From an uncultured Alphaproteobacteria bacterium (lineage in GTDB: Bacteria; Pseudomonadota; Alphaproteobacteria; Methylaequorales; Methylaequoraceae): a stretch of 37,188 nucleotides of DNA. The translations under genes and the position numbers were made by a program. How positions within the stretch are numbered: position 1 is the first letter of the stretch; every line of letters begins with the position of its first letter. Shown here piece after piece: positions 1 to 7,608 of the stretch. Under the pieces are notes generated by a model. It made no database searches and was not told the origin of the DNA. It saw only the letters and a program-made list of their open reading frames with translations. The stretch lies in assembly GCA_902625895.1 (NCBI GenBank), contig CACODD010000009.1, positions 1 to 37,188 of the forward strand. Direction: 5' to 3'.

Positions 1-988
1 TTATTATTTTTTCAGAATCAAGAATTATCTGCATAATTGGCTCTATTATTCTATTTGAAAATCTAAGGCCAAACCATATTGAAAGAAGAATCATCAAAAA
101 GTTAATAGCAATAAAAAGTTGATTAAATTGAAATTGAAAACTATCTAATTTCTTTGTTATATTCAAATATTCAGTTGCAGCATTATCAACAGACTCAACT
201 CTCCCCAAAACATTTGAGTCTACATCTTTACCAATAAATAAATAAGTAGGTATTGCCCTTTGTATCTTAATTAAAGCTCTAACTTTAGTTTTTTCATTAT
301 TTGGAAAAACAGCAATGTCACCATCATCAGCAATTAAAAAGGACCAAAGCGGGGGAGCTGTTTCAGACTCAATCAAAAAACTTCCAACTTTTGCGAGCAA
401 CTGACCGGTTCCTTCAAAAATTATTGCTTCCTCTAGATCCTTTATTTCTGCAAAATAACTCAAAAATTCTGTAAGCCTTTCTCTATCTGTAAAAAAAACA
501 ATCTTTTCATTATTTATTTCACTTTTTAAAAATAAAACATCATTCTTAATGTTACTTATATGTTCATTGAAATAAGACTCAGAAATATTTTTGGAACCAT
601 TTATTACTTGTTTTATCTTGTCATTAAACCAAATTTTTATACCTTGATCAAAAAAAATTAAAGAGAATACTGTTATTAATGTTGAAGGAATAAGAGTAAT
701 AAAAATGAATAATAATGTAAAATGTACTTTAAATTTAGATCTAAATTTTCTTTGATCAAAATTCTCTTTTATTTTTCCTACAGAAATTAGAATAAGTAGA
801 ACGATTATAGCAAAATTAATTGAAATTAAATTAGAAACATTCTCAATTTCTTCCAAATTTGAAAGATTTCCTGTCAAAGTTAGAAAAATTAACAAACTAA
901 GTATGAAAGATAATGAAAAGAGTATTAAAAAAATTAAATTTGTTAAATCTTTTTTATGAGCAAACTGTAATATTCTCTCTTTAATCAT
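1..988 (-). CDS. ntrY: Nitrogen regulation sensor histidine kinase NtrY, N-terminal part (runs off left edge)
   Basis: This gene is absent from the ORF track because it is open at the window edge. I translated it from the ATG at 988-986 and found about 329 codons without a stop. The protein starts MIKERILQFAHKK and has hydrophobic segments near residues 16-40, 53-72 and 87-112. A long extracytoplasmic stretch follows, then a fourth segment near 287-306 and the beginning of a HAMP-like linker (FSNRIIEPI). Three membrane segments, a sensor loop and a fourth segment match the alphaproteobacterial NtrY plan; the HAMP, PAS and kinase domains would lie beyond the window. Its ATG overlaps the ntrC stop by one base (TAATG), so translation is probably coupled. 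The call rests on topology plus position directly after ntrBC. NtrY normally partners with NtrX in nitrogen or redox sensing. Confidence 0.82.
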   Translation of the reverse strand, partial: MIKERILQFAHKKDLTNLIFLILFSLSFILSLLIFLTLTGNLSNLEEIENVSNLISINFAIIVLLILISVGKIKENFDQRKFRSKFKVHFTLLFIFITLIPSTLITVFSLIFFDQGIKIWFNDKIKQVINGSKNISESYFNEHISNIKNDVLFLKSEINNEKIVFFTDRERLTEFLSYFAEIKDLEEAIIFEGTGQLLAKVGSFLIESETAPPLWSFLIADDGDIAVFPNNEKTKVRALIKIQRAIPTYLFIGKDVDSNVLGRVESVDNAATEYLNITKKLDSFQFQFNQLFIAINFLMILLSIWFGLRFSNRIIEPIMQIILDSEKII

Positions 989-2421
989 TATTTTCCATAT
1001 TTGGAGGATATTTTAAGTTTTTTTAATTTTGATCTTAAAGTATTCCTATTAATACCTAGAATTTTGGAGGTTTTAATCTGATTACCTTTACAGAATTCAA
1101 GTGATTTTAATATTAGAGGTCTCTCAAATTCATCCATAAATTTATTATGTAAACCTATCTTTTCATCATTACTATCTAGACTGTCAAAAAAGTTTTTTAA
1201 GAAATTTTCGAGATAAGAACGTAAATTTTCTTTTTCGTTTTTATTATTTGAGGTTTCTTTTGTTTCAAGTGGTTCAAATTTATCATAATCTATATAATCT
1301 TTAAGTATTGCAGAACTAATTATTGTATCAGATGTTAATACAGATACTCTCTTCAATAAATTCTCTAACTCCCTTATATTTCCTGGCCAAAGATAAGATT
1401 TTAAAAAATTAACAGCAGAGCTATCGAACTGTTTTTTACCATCAGAATATAGGTTCAGATAATGTCTTCCAAGAGAAATAATATCATTTTCTCTCTCTCT
1501 TAGAGGTGGAAGAAAAATATTTATAACATTTAATCTATAAAATAAGTCTTCTCTAAACTCCCCCTTTTCTATAGAGGATTGGATATTCTTATTTGTTGCG
1601 GAAATTATTCTAACATCAGTTTTGATAACTTCTCTTCCACCTACTCTTGTAAATTCTCCAAATTGAAGAACCCTTAGTAACCTTGCCTGAATTTCGTATG
1701 GCATATCACCAATCTCATCTAAAAAAAGTGTTCCACCAGATGATTTTTCAAAAAAACCTGACGTTTTCTTTTCAGCCCCTGTAAAAGCTCCTTTTTCGTA
1801 CCCAAATAACTCACTTTCAATTAAATTTTCTGGAAGTGAAGCCATGTTAATTGCAATGAAAGGTTTCTCAGCTCTATCACTAAAATTATGTATAGTTTTT
1901 GCAACAAGTTCTTTACCTGTACCGGATTCGCCATTAATGAAGACTGAGAAATTTGTTTTGGTAATTTTTGCAATATTTTTATAAACAACCTGCATAACAG
2001 TCGATGTACCTATCATTGGAAGGTTCTCTTCAAATTTAATTTCTTTGTTTTTTTCATAATTTTTTTTTAAAGATCTATCTACGGAAATTATTAAATCATT
2101 TAAGTCAAGTGGTTTTGGGATATATTCGAAAACATCAAGTTGATCAGCCTTGATTGCAGTTAATATGTTGTTTTGAGCACTTATAATAATAAATTCCAGG
2201 TGATTAAATTTTTTCTTTAGCTTCTTTACTAACTCAAGTCCATCACCATCTGGAAGAACAACGTCACAAATTACTAAATCGAAATCCTCTTTCTCAAGTA
2301 AATACCAACCCTCAGAAATAGTTGAAGCTGTTTTAATAGTAATTTTCGAAGTTCGTAATGCTTTTAACATTACAGTTCTTAATGCGTAATCGTCGTCGAT
2401 AATAAGAATTTTTTTTTGCAT
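988..2421 (-). CDS. ntrC: Nitrogen regulation response regulator NtrC (sigma-54 activator)
   Basis: The 477-residue protein has the complete three-domain NtrC plan. The receiver has acidic residues at 9-11, the phospho-acceptor Asp53 (ICDVVLP) and Lys103. The AAA+ domain has Walker A GESGTGKE at 164-171, the sigma-54 contact loop GAFTGA at 211-216 and Walker B TLFLDEIG near 231-238. The C-terminal end carries a Fis-type helix-turn-helix (KTSKILGINRNTLRSKL). The role is to activate sigma-54 promoters of nitrogen-scavenging genes when phosphorylated by NtrB. It lies 10 bases after ntrB and overlaps ntrY. NtrX has a similar architecture, but the order dusB-ntrB-this-ntrY makes NtrC the better call. 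The intact GAFTGA loop implies that an rpoN gene exists elsewhere. Confidence 0.93.
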   Translation of the reverse strand: MQKKILIIDDDYALRTVMLKALRTSKITIKTASTISEGWYLLEKEDFDLVICDVVLPDGDGLELVKKLKKKFNHLEFIIISAQNNILTAIKADQLDVFEYIPKPLDLNDLIISVDRSLKKNYEKNKEIKFEENLPMIGTSTVMQVVYKNIAKITKTNFSVFINGESGTGKELVAKTIHNFSDRAEKPFIAINMASLPENLIESELFGYEKGAFTGAEKKTSGFFEKSSGGTLFLDEIGDMPYEIQARLLRVLQFGEFTRVGGREVIKTDVRIISATNKNIQSSIEKGEFREDLFYRLNVINIFLPPLRERENDIISLGRHYLNLYSDGKKQFDSSAVNFLKSYLWPGNIRELENLLKRVSVLTSDTIISSAILKDYIDYDKFEPLETKETSNNKNEKENLRSYLENFLKNFFDSLDSNDEKIGLHNKFMDEFERPLILKSLEFCKGNQIKTSKILGINRNTLRSKLKKLKISSKYGK

Positions 2422-2431
2422 ATTGTAAAAG

Positions 2432-3478
2432 TTAAAAAGGTAGGATGATTTGTACTGTTGTAACTCCTTCTTGAGATTCTAAAGCTATCGTGCCTTCATG
2501 ATCATCAATAATTCTTTTTACCAAAAATAATCCTATTCCTGAACCTCTTTTTTTTGTTGAATAAAATGGAAGAAATATTTTGTCTATTAATTCCTTTGGA
2601 ATTCCGTTTCCATTATCACAAATACTTATTTTTAATGAATTTTTTTTTATAGAATTTTTTATATTTGGAATTGATATGCTTTCTCCAACAACAAACCTTG
2701 TTTGAATTTTTAAATATGAACTTTTATTAAATAACGATGATTCGTAAGCATTGATTAAAATATTATCAAGTGCTTGAATTATTAAATCTCTGTTAATTTC
2801 AATTAAAGGAAGAGAAGGATCAAATTCCTCAGAAATATTTAATTTGTTAGGCATTTGTTTAATTTTGAATAAACAAAGTCTGATTAATTCGTGAATATTC
2901 TCTTTTTTTTTTATTGAAATATTCTTTGTTTCAGTAATAGTGAAATTATTAAAAAGCCGCGTTATTCTTAACGCTTCTGATTTAATAATTTCTAAAAGTT
3001 CATCATCTACATTAGTATACCTTTTTTTTATTAAATCAGATGCGAGTTTAATTGATGAAATTGGATTATTAATTTCGTGCGACAAAAAAGAAAATATCTC
3101 GTTAAGATAGTTCATTCTTTCAAAAGTACTTTTTTGTTTTGTAACTTTTTTTAAAACAATAAAGAATTTATTATTGAGTTCTTCGGATGTAATACATTGA
3201 ATTTCAAAAAAAAGATTTTTTAATTTTATATTATCTTTAATTATAAAAACTCCAGTTTTTTTTATTATTTCAGAAATATTTGTAGTTAAAATTGAATCTT
3301 TTGAAAATATATCTTCAAGTTTTTTACCCTCTAACAATTCATTGCTTTTTCCCAATAAATTTTGTGTTTCTAAGTTACAATATTCAATTTTCAAATTTTT
3401 TTTTTTTAAGAGAAAAATTGGTTGCGGCAAAAGTTCAAATATTGTTTTGAATAATTGTGAAGAAGTAATTTCAGACAT
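2432..3478 (-). CDS. ntrB: Nitrogen regulation sensor kinase NtrB (PII-controlled)
   Basis: This 348-residue soluble histidine kinase has an N-terminal PAS-like region (about 10-110) and no membrane segment. The H-box is LSHEINNPISS with phospho-accepting His134. The HATPase domain has an N-box around residues 239-244, a G1 box DNGNGI at 288-293 and a G2 box GSGIGL at 312-317. In the family, NtrB phosphorylates or dephosphorylates NtrC depending on the PII protein. It sits 8 bases after dusB and 10 before ntrC. A 12-T run (A on the coding strand) in the PAS region encodes lysines. The start ATG at 3478 gives a normal family length. Confidence 0.92.
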   Translation of the reverse strand: MSEITSSQLFKTIFELLPQPIFLLKKKNLKIEYCNLETQNLLGKSNELLEGKKLEDIFSKDSILTTNISEIIKKTGVFIIKDNIKLKNLFFEIQCITSEELNNKFFIVLKKVTKQKSTFERMNYLNEIFSFLSHEINNPISSIKLASDLIKKRYTNVDDELLEIIKSEALRITRLFNNFTITETKNISIKKKENIHELIRLCLFKIKQMPNKLNISEEFDPSLPLIEINRDLIIQALDNILINAYESSLFNKSSYLKIQTRFVVGESISIPNIKNSIKKNSLKISICDNGNGIPKELIDKIFLPFYSTKKRGSGIGLFLVKRIIDDHEGTIALESQEGVTTVQIILPF

Positions 3479-3486
3479 AAAAAGTT

Positions 3487-4425
3487 TTAAAAGAAATCAT
3501 TAATTAAATTTTTTAAAATAATTTCGTCTGTGCATTGATTTATTTTAAGTCTAAATTCATTGGAATTATTTATTGACTTTGAATACCAACCTAGATGTTT
3601 TCTAAACGATTTAAGACCAATATCTTTTCCATAATGATCTAAACTTAGTTGAAGATGATTAAGAATTATTTGTTTTTTTAAATTACTATTAATTTTAAAT
3701 TTTTCATTGGAATATAACTCTTCAAATATCCAAGGTCTTCCGTAAGAACCTCTTCCAATCATTACTCCATCTGCTTTAGAGTCTTTAAGTGCTTGTTTTA
3801 AATTTTCTTTATTGGTTATATCTCCGTTAACAAGAACAGGTATTTTAACATTACTTTTTACATTTTTTACAAATTTCCAATCTGACTTGCCTTTATACAT
3901 TTGACATCTAGTTCTACCATGAATAGTTATCATTTTAATTCCACTATTCTCAGCAATCTTTGCAATCTTTGGAGCATTTAAAGAATTATCGTCCCAACCT
4001 TTACGCATTTTTAAAGTAACAGGAATTTCTACTGAGTTAGAAACGGATTCTAATATTTTAGTTGCTAATATCTCGTCTTTCATTAAAGCAGATCCTGCGT
4101 AGCCATTAACTACTTTTTTTACTGGGCAACCCATATTGATATCTATGATATCTGCTCCATTATCCTCACAAATTTTTGAAGCCTCTACCATAACTTTAGG
4201 GTCACAACCTGCAATTTGAACTGCTGACAGATAATTATCAGTTTTTTTTATCATTTTCATTGTTTTTGAGTTTTGAGCTAGTAATGCTCTGCTTGCAATC
4301 ATTTCAGAAAATACCAATCCTGGTTTAAATTTTTTAACTATTTCTCTGTAGGGATAATCAGTAACACCTGACATTGGTGCCAACAGAAAGTTTGAATTTA
4401 CTTGTAACTTACCAATATTCAACAT
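3487..4425 (-). CDS. dusB: tRNA-dihydrouridine synthase DusB
   Basis: This 312-residue FMN-dependent flavoenzyme reduces specific uridines in the tRNA D-loop to dihydrouridine. The N-terminus LLAPMSGVTDYPYR is the FMN-binding strand of the Dus family. The catalytic Cys100 lies in INMGCPVKKV, followed by GYAGSALM. The later TIHGRTR and MIGRGSYGRPWIFEEL segments bind phosphate and FMN. The gene is the classic nifR3 position, immediately upstream of ntrB, as in many Alphaproteobacteria. Its ATG overlaps the ypjD-like stop by one base (TAATG). The length fits DusB rather than DusA or DusC. Confidence 0.95.
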   Translation of the reverse strand: MLNIGKLQVNSNFLLAPMSGVTDYPYREIVKKFKPGLVFSEMIASRALLAQNSKTMKMIKKTDNYLSAVQIAGCDPKVMVEASKICEDNGADIIDINMGCPVKKVVNGYAGSALMKDEILATKILESVSNSVEIPVTLKMRKGWDDNSLNAPKIAKIAENSGIKMITIHGRTRCQMYKGKSDWKFVKNVKSNVKIPVLVNGDITNKENLKQALKDSKADGVMIGRGSYGRPWIFEELYSNEKFKINSNLKKQIILNHLQLSLDHYGKDIGLKSFRKHLGWYSKSINNSNEFRLKINQCTDEIILKNLINDFF

Positions 4426-5231
4426 TAGTTAAGCAATCTAACCCCAAAATAAGAAAAACTAATTAATAAATAACTCAATAAAACCATCTTGAAAACCATT
4501 TTTCCTGATAACCCTCTATAAACTCTTACGATAATTATCATTAAAGTTAGGAATAATGAAATTAAACTAAAAATAACTTTTTCGTTAAAAAAATAAATTA
4601 AATTATCTCCTGTTTCAATAAAATAATAAAGTCCAGATACTAACGAAATTATTAAAAAAATAATTGTTAAATATAAAAACCTTATTGCTAGAATTTCACT
4701 TTCATACAAAGAAGGAAGAAAATTATTAATTATTCTGTTGTACCTCATTTTCTTGATATTTGAATCTTGAATAACAATGCAGTACGAGGTAACAAGGCTA
4801 ATTGTAATCAGTGAGTATGATAATAATGATGAAATGATGTGAATCACTAGATATTGACTCTCAAACAGTTGCACTTCACTGGTTTTATCTAGCGATGAGA
4901 TACATATAAGAAATCTAAAAATAATAATTATTAAAAAGAACGGAACAAAAAGGATACGAAGTCTAATAAATTGGAATGAAAATATAGATAAGATAAAAAA
5001 AATTGAAAATAAAATAAAAATCAAAAGAGAAGCAACTAATGCAAGTTTATTTGAAATAAAGTTTAAAACAAAAATATAATAAACAAAACCCAAAAAAGCC
5101 TGAAAAAAAAGAGTAAATAGATAAGAAATTTTGTTAATGTCTGTATTATTTTCTATCCTTGTAAAACACAAAAGAGAAAATAGAATAAAGCTTAATATAG
5201 AAATGGCTTCAATTGACGTATATATATTCAT
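4425..5231 (-). CDS. YpjD/HemX-like membrane protein of the cytochrome c assembly (CcsA/CcmC) family
   Basis: This 268-residue, highly hydrophobic protein has about eight predicted membrane segments. The middle portion has a His-containing helix (VIHIISSLLSYSL) and a LPSLYESEILAIRFLY segment. The end has KVIFSLISLF and a SFSYFGVRLL terminus. These line up with the conserved pattern of YpjD/HemX-type proteins of the cytochrome c assembly superfamily. The members handle or resemble handlers of haem, but YpjD itself has no firmly established reaction. It is the first gene of the dusB-ntrBCY operon and diverges from ispDF across 24 bases, so it probably carries the operon promoter. The family call is moderately sure and the function is unknown. 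Confidence 0.7.
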   Translation of the reverse strand: MNIYTSIEAISILSFILFSLLCFTRIENNTDINKISYLFTLFFQAFLGFVYYIFVLNFISNKLALVASLLIFILFSIFFILSIFSFQFIRLRILFVPFFLIIIIFRFLICISSLDKTSEVQLFESQYLVIHIISSLLSYSLITISLVTSYCIVIQDSNIKKMRYNRIINNFLPSLYESEILAIRFLYLTIIFLIISLVSGLYYFIETGDNLIYFFNEKVIFSLISLFLTLMIIIVRVYRGLSGKMVFKMVLLSYLLISFSYFGVRLLN

Positions 5232-5235
5232 ACAA

Positions 5236-5258
5236 TACCTATACTATAATATTTAATG
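5236..5258. promoter_or_regulatory. Divergent promoter region with overlapping -10 elements (ispDF / ypjD-like)
   Basis: The 24-base gap between the divergent genes holds a perfect TATAAT at 5245-5250 on the plus strand, ending 5 bases before the ispDF ATG (5256). On the minus strand TATAGT lies at 5248-5243, 11 bases before the ypjD-like ATG (5231). The two boxes overlap. No convincing -35 is seen for either. If used, ispDF would be leaderless or nearly so and the minus-strand transcript would have only about a five-base leader. Confidence 0.5.
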
Positions 5259-6413
5259 CAAAAAAATAATCTAGCAATAATACTTAGTGGTGGAACTGGC
5301 ACAAGATTTGATATATCTAAACCAAAACAATTTTATAAATTGAATAAAAAAACAATTTTAGAAACAACTGTCGAAAAATTTATTAATTCAAATTTTTTTA
5401 ATTATATTATAGTAGTTAGTCATAAAGATTTTTTTAAATTTACAAAAACCTTATTTAATAATGCAAATATTAAAGTCATCCTTGGTGGAGAAAATAGACA
5501 AAAATCAGTTTTTAATGGCTTAATTGCAGCTAAATCTTTAAAGCCAAAATATGTTTTAATTCATGACGCGGTAAGACCTTTCTTTTCTATGAATTTGCTT
5601 AAAAGAGTTTTAAAAAATCTTGAGGGTGAAATTAACGTTGTTCCGTCAATAAACGTATATGATTCAGTTAGATACTTTAAAGACAAAAAATATTCAAATG
5701 TCTTTAGAGAGAACCTAAAACTTATACAAACACCACAAGGTTTCTGTTTTAAATCAATTTATGAAGCTCACAAAAAAAATAAAGAAAGTATTCATACAGA
5801 TGATTCTATGATTTTATATGAATTAAAAAACAAAATTAAGTTGATTAAAGGCGAGAAAATTAACTTTAAAATAACAACCAAAGAAGACTATAATATTGGT
5901 AAATTGATTGTGAAAGAAAATAATAATATGAGTGATATACGGGTAGGAACTGGCTTTGATGTACATAAATTTAAAAAGGGGAAAAAACTTAGATTATTTG
6001 GAATCACTATTCCATTTGATAAAAGTTTAGAAGGACACTCTGACGCTGATGTTGGTTTTCATTCAATTGTAGACGCTGTATTAGGAGCTTTATGTCAAGG
6101 TGATATAGGAAATCACTTCCCTCCAACTGATAACAAGTGGAAAAATAAACAATCGATTTTCTTTATGACTCATGCGAAAAAGTTACTTAAGAACGAAAAA
6201 TTTAAAATTAATAATCTCGATATTACATTGATTTGTGAGAAACCAAAAGTATCACAATATCAGAAAAGGTTTATAAAAAGTGTTGCGGTAGCTCTTGATA
6301 TTGATTGTAGAAAAATTAACATAAAAGGAACAACGACAGAAAAACTTGGATTTCTTGGGAGAGAAGAAGGTATTGCCTGTCAAGTTTCCGTAACATTGTC
6401 AAAAAATGATTAA
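5256..6413 (+). CDS. ispDF: Bifunctional IspD-IspF (MEP isoprenoid pathway)
   Basis: This 385-residue fusion catalyses two MEP-pathway steps. Residues 1-222 are IspD (CDP-methylerythritol synthase), with the nucleotide loop LSGGTGTRF, KPKQF, HDAVRPF at 103-109, QTPQGF and ITTKEDY. Residues 226-385 are IspF (MECDP synthase), with metal ligands in GFDVHKF (Asp235, His237), GHSDADVGFHS, FPPTD, and the C-terminal TTTEKLGFLGREEGIA. All signature residues are present in both halves. The fusion is typical of Alphaproteobacteria and some epsilonproteobacteria. The gene overlaps pgpA by 8 bases. An in-frame ATG at 5928 sits exactly at the IspF domain start but has no good Shine-Dalgarno sequence. dxr of the same pathway is at 31530. 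Confidence 0.97.
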   Translation: MQKNNLAIILSGGTGTRFDISKPKQFYKLNKKTILETTVEKFINSNFFNYIIVVSHKDFFKFTKTLFNNANIKVILGGENRQKSVFNGLIAAKSLKPKYVLIHDAVRPFFSMNLLKRVLKNLEGEINVVPSINVYDSVRYFKDKKYSNVFRENLKLIQTPQGFCFKSIYEAHKKNKESIHTDDSMILYELKNKIKLIKGEKINFKITTKEDYNIGKLIVKENNNMSDIRVGTGFDVHKFKKGKKLRLFGITIPFDKSLEGHSDADVGFHSIVDAVLGALCQGDIGNHFPPTDNKWKNKQSIFFMTHAKKLLKNEKFKINNLDITLICEKPKVSQYQKRFIKSVAVALDIDCRKINIKGTTTEKLGFLGREEGIACQVSVTLSKND

Positions 6414-6855
6414 TAAATTTCCACTTTTTTTTTGCTCAGGGTTTGGAGTTGGATTCTTTCCTTTTTTTCCTGGAACAATAGCATCCCTAGTTATTTTACC
6501 GTTGATATGGTTTATAAAATTAAACTTCTCTTTAGAAGTTTTAATATTAGGAATCATTTTTTACTGTGCTCTATCAATGTTTTTATTAAAAATAACTTTA
6601 TTAAATAAAAGAGATAAAGATCCTCAATATATTGTTTGTGATGAATATATAGGGCAATCGATATCCTTAATTTTTTGTAATGAAAAAATTATAGATTATT
6701 TTCTTGCTTTCTTTCTTTTTAGGATACTCGATATAAGAAAGCCTTTTCCAATAAGTCATTTTGACAAGAAAAAAAATCTTTCAAGTGTATTTATTGATGA
6801 CATTATTGCTGGATTAATTGTGGCAATAATTTTTTTTATTTATTATGGAATATGA
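6406..6855 (+). CDS. pgpA: Phosphatidylglycerophosphatase A
   Basis: This 149-residue inner-membrane enzyme removes phosphate from phosphatidylglycerophosphate to make phosphatidylglycerol. The PgpA family motifs appear in order: GVGFFPFFPGTIASL near the N-terminus, DKDPQYIVCDEYIGQ in the middle (the acidic catalytic segment), and FLFRILDIRKPFPISHFD followed by FIDDIIAGL at the end. Hydrophobic segments alternate with these motifs. It is slightly shorter than E. coli PgpA. It overlaps ispDF by 8 bases and pncC by 11, indicating one transcript with coupled translation. The partner substrate-producing step begins with CDP-diacylglycerol from CdsA (32698). Confidence 0.92.
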   Translation: MINKFPLFFCSGFGVGFFPFFPGTIASLVILPLIWFIKLNFSLEVLILGIIFYCALSMFLLKITLLNKRDKDPQYIVCDEYIGQSISLIFCNEKIIDYFLAFFLFRILDIRKPFPISHFDKKKNLSSVFIDDIIAGLIVAIIFFIYYGI

Positions 6856-7330
6856 AAATAAAACAAATAAATTAATTAATATTTTATTAAAAAAAAATAT
6901 AAAAATTTGTGCCGCAGAGTCTATAACAGGTGGAAGATTTGCATTTGAAATCATAAAAAATGAAAATGCTTCAAAAATTTTTGATTATGGACTTGTCACC
7001 TACTCCGATGACTCTAAATCAAATATTTTAGGACTTAAAGATAAAATTAATAAAACCAATGTTGTGAGTACTGAAATGTCAAAATATATGGTAAAAGAAG
7101 TAACTAAATTTTCAAATCACAAAAATGTTTTAGCCGTTTCCTGTACTGGTCAAGCAGGACCAACGGTATTGAATACAAAATTTCCAATTGGAACAGTTTT
7201 TATAGGGGTATCTTATAAGGAAAGGATTTTCTCTTTTAAAAAGTGTTTCGATCAAAAAGATCGGACATTAATAATTAATTCAACAGTTAAAGAAATGATA
7301 AATAGTTGTCTAGATATTATTGAAGATTAG
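6845..7330 (+). CDS. pncC: Nicotinamide-nucleotide amidase PncC (CinA C-terminal domain type)
   Basis: The 161-residue single-domain protein matches the CinA C-terminal family, which deamidates NMN to recycle pyridine nucleotides. Visible motifs are AAESITGGRFAFEI (usually AES-C-TGG, here Ile replaces Cys), YGLVTYSDDSKSNILG, and SCTGQAGP followed by FPIGTVFIGV. The N-terminal CinA (molybdopterin-binding-like) domain is absent, which is normal for PncC. The ATG at 6845 overlaps pgpA by 11 bases. Its TAG stop interlocks with the ftsB stop of the opposite strand (TTAG), so there is no room for a separate terminator. Confidence 0.9.
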   Translation: MEYENKTNKLINILLKKNIKICAAESITGGRFAFEIIKNENASKIFDYGLVTYSDDSKSNILGLKDKINKTNVVSTEMSKYMVKEVTKFSNHKNVLAVSCTGQAGPTVLNTKFPIGTVFIGVSYKERIFSFKKCFDQKDRTLIINSTVKEMINSCLDIIED

Positions 7331-7608
7331 TCATATAAAAAAACTTTTTCATTTTTATCCTTGTAAAAAAGTTTATCTTTTATAACGATTTTTTTAAATT
7401 CGTCCGAACTCTCAAAATTTTTTAAAAAATTGTTAAGCATTTCGAATTTTTTTTTATTATTACTTAAATTAATTTCATATCTATTAATCAGATCAAAATT
7501 ATTAAAGAATGTGAATATATTTTTTTCACTAAATAATATTTCAAATAATAAAAAAAAGAAAATTGAATAATATATAAAAAAAATAAATTTTGATTTTATA
7601 ACACTCAT
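7327..7608 (-). CDS. ftsB: Septum formation initiator, FtsB/DivIC family
   Basis: This 93-residue protein has one N-terminal membrane anchor (about 8-27). A Asn/Lys-rich region of likely coiled-coil character follows, and then a short C-terminal segment (IKDKLFYKDKNEKVFLYD) that resembles the conserved end of FtsB-like proteins. It would act in the divisome with FtsL and FtsQ. Sequence conservation is low, so the position carries weight: a septum formation initiator directly after eno is standard in Alphaproteobacteria. Its ATG overlaps the eno stop (ATGA). The composition is extremely AT-rich with long hydrophobic Phe runs. Confidence 0.75.
   Translation of the reverse strand: MSVIKSKFIFFIYYSIFFFLLFEILFSEKNIFTFFNNFDLINRYEINLSNNKKKFEMLNNFLKNFESSDEFKKIVIKDKLFYKDKNEKVFLYD

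Noticed and set aside
5296-5311. Sigma-54-like -24/-12 pattern CTGGCACAAGATTTGA on the plus strand, tempting next to ntrC
   Set aside because: It lies in the ispDF coding sequence and encodes the conserved TGTRFD loop of IspD. The -12 element is TTGA rather than TTGC, and no promoter is needed there.
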